In this document: positions 63,484 to 64,000 of the stretch, one piece after another
Layout of the letters: the number at the start of each line of letters is the position of its first letter
Position numbering within the stretch: position 1 is the first letter of the stretch
Source: JBEISR01 sp044371425
Lineage (GTDB): Bacteria > Planctomycetota > Planctomycetia > Pirellulales > Pirellulaceae
Assembly: GCA_044371425.1 (NCBI GenBank)
Contig: JBILTR010000001.1
Coordinates: 558,001-622,000, forward strand
Length of the DNA stretch: 64,000 nucleotides
Reading direction: 5' to 3'
The notes under the pieces: generated by a model
Databases searched by the model: none
What the model saw: the letters and a program-made list of their open reading frames with translations, nothing else
What the model was told of the DNA's origin: nothing
Translations under genes and position numbers: made by a program

Positions 63484-64000
63484 CCTGGAACTCGGCAAGG
63501 CTCCAATCAATACGCCAACAATTCCCTTCGCTCCAACGGCAACATGAGGACCAGGAAGCGATTTACCTGGATGGTCCTGCTGGGTCGCAGGTGCCGCGGC
63601 GGGTTGCGGAGCGAATCGCGGAGGTGATGATCGACCATCAAGCGAATCGGCATGGAAAATTTCGAACGAGCCAAGAGGTAGATGCTGTCATCGACGCCGC
63701 GCATCAGGCCGCCGCAGACTTCCTGGGCGCCAGCGATCCTGGGGAGACCGTTTTTGGCGCGAACATGACGACGCTCACCTTTGCCTTCTCTCGCGCCCTG
63801 GCGCGGACCTGGAATCGAGGCGACCGGATCGCTCTAACCCGCCTAGACCACGACGCCAATGTCACTCCCTGGAAAATCGCCGCAGAGGAATGTGGCGTGG
63901 AGGTGGTGTGGATCGATATCGACCCAGTCGACTGCACATTGAATCTGGAACAACTGGAAACAGCATGCAAGAGCCCCCTGCGGCTGCTGGCCATCACGGC
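63480..64000 (+). CDS. Class V aminotransferase / cysteine-desulfurase-like protein (3' end outside window)
   Basis: The first 173 residues of a PLP enzyme. The ATG at 63480 shares four bases with the upstream stop codon. The sequence opens MTWNSARLQSIRQQFPSLQR, then YLDGPAGSQVPRRVAERIAE (the family's DGPAGTQ opening), DFLGASDPGETVFGANMTTL, and ALTRLDHDANVTPWKIAAEE, as in cysteine-desulfurase-like proteins of the VC1184 group. The PLP-binding Lys lies beyond the window. Coupling to a PaaK-like ligase suggests a shared pathway, unknown. Confidence 0.88.
   Translation, partial: MTWNSARLQSIRQQFPSLQRQHEDQEAIYLDGPAGSQVPRRVAERIAEVMIDHQANRHGKFRTSQEVDAVIDAAHQAAADFLGASDPGETVFGANMTTLTFAFSRALARTWNRGDRIALTRLDHDANVTPWKIAAEECGVEVVWIDIDPVDCTLNLEQLETACKSPLRLLAIT

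Overview
The window looks like a chromosomal segment of a planctomycete, most likely of the Pirellula/Rhodopirellula group. This is inferred from content: a sulfatase, a vanadium haloperoxidase/PAP2-like protein with an LEPR-XLL-like N-terminus and RTX repeats, an exosortase/EpsI exopolysaccharide locus, FHA and Ser/Thr-kinase signalling proteins, very long secreted proteins, many family-less ORFs, and only partial use of Shine-Dalgarno sequences. I saw no convincing tRNA, rRNA, CRISPR array, transposase or prophage. Coding is dense on both strands and gene order looks like a stable chromosome.

Layout. 1-801: 3' part of scpA. 999-6939 (minus): a DUF11/CARDB-type surface protein, then an HExxH-metallopeptidase fused to a dipeptidyl-peptidase IV. 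6940-8598: a 1.66-kb divergent non-coding region with a tandem array of a GGTGCCTGGCACC palindrome. 8599-12711: a vWA/secretin-STN/Met-Gly-repeat protein ended by a strong terminator. 12926-16208: a sulfatase divergent from two adjacent cyclophilins. 16826-26386 (minus): a five-gene exosortase/exopolysaccharide cluster (exosortase, Wzz-tyrosine autokinase, 1521-aa TPR protein, EpsI, sugar transferase). 26483-33261: FHA protein, HEAT-like protein, DEAD-box helicase and zinc-ribbon membrane protein. 33594-40049: a 2152-aa secreted protein. 40197-45127: an Mrp/ApbC ATPase and PutA. 45209-47428: a second DPP IV. 47947-50800: Ser/Thr kinase divergent from an HDAC-family deacetylase, with only 13 bp between start codons. 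50937-54850: YjhG/YagF-type dehydratase convergent with the haloperoxidase-RTX protein. 55216-58872: class III cyclase-like receptor followed by an MscS channel with a cyclic-nucleotide-binding domain. 59094-61797: RadC and an SMI1/KNR4-like protein. 62068-64000: a PaaK-like adenylate-forming enzyme translationally coupled to a class V aminotransferase that runs off the window.

The most unusual point is the cyclase/MscS pair. The gene arrangement is that of a cAMP-gated channel module. Yet the cyclase-like domain lacks canonical metal and purine residues (E538, R578 and A582 replace Asp, Lys and Asp), and the channel's CNBD lacks the conserved phosphate-binding Arg (Ser427 at that place). The paired loss suggests either a changed ligand or a signalling relay that no longer uses cAMP. 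Second are the zinc-protease/DPP IV fusion and a compact exosortase locus that has no recognisable sorting substrate in the window.
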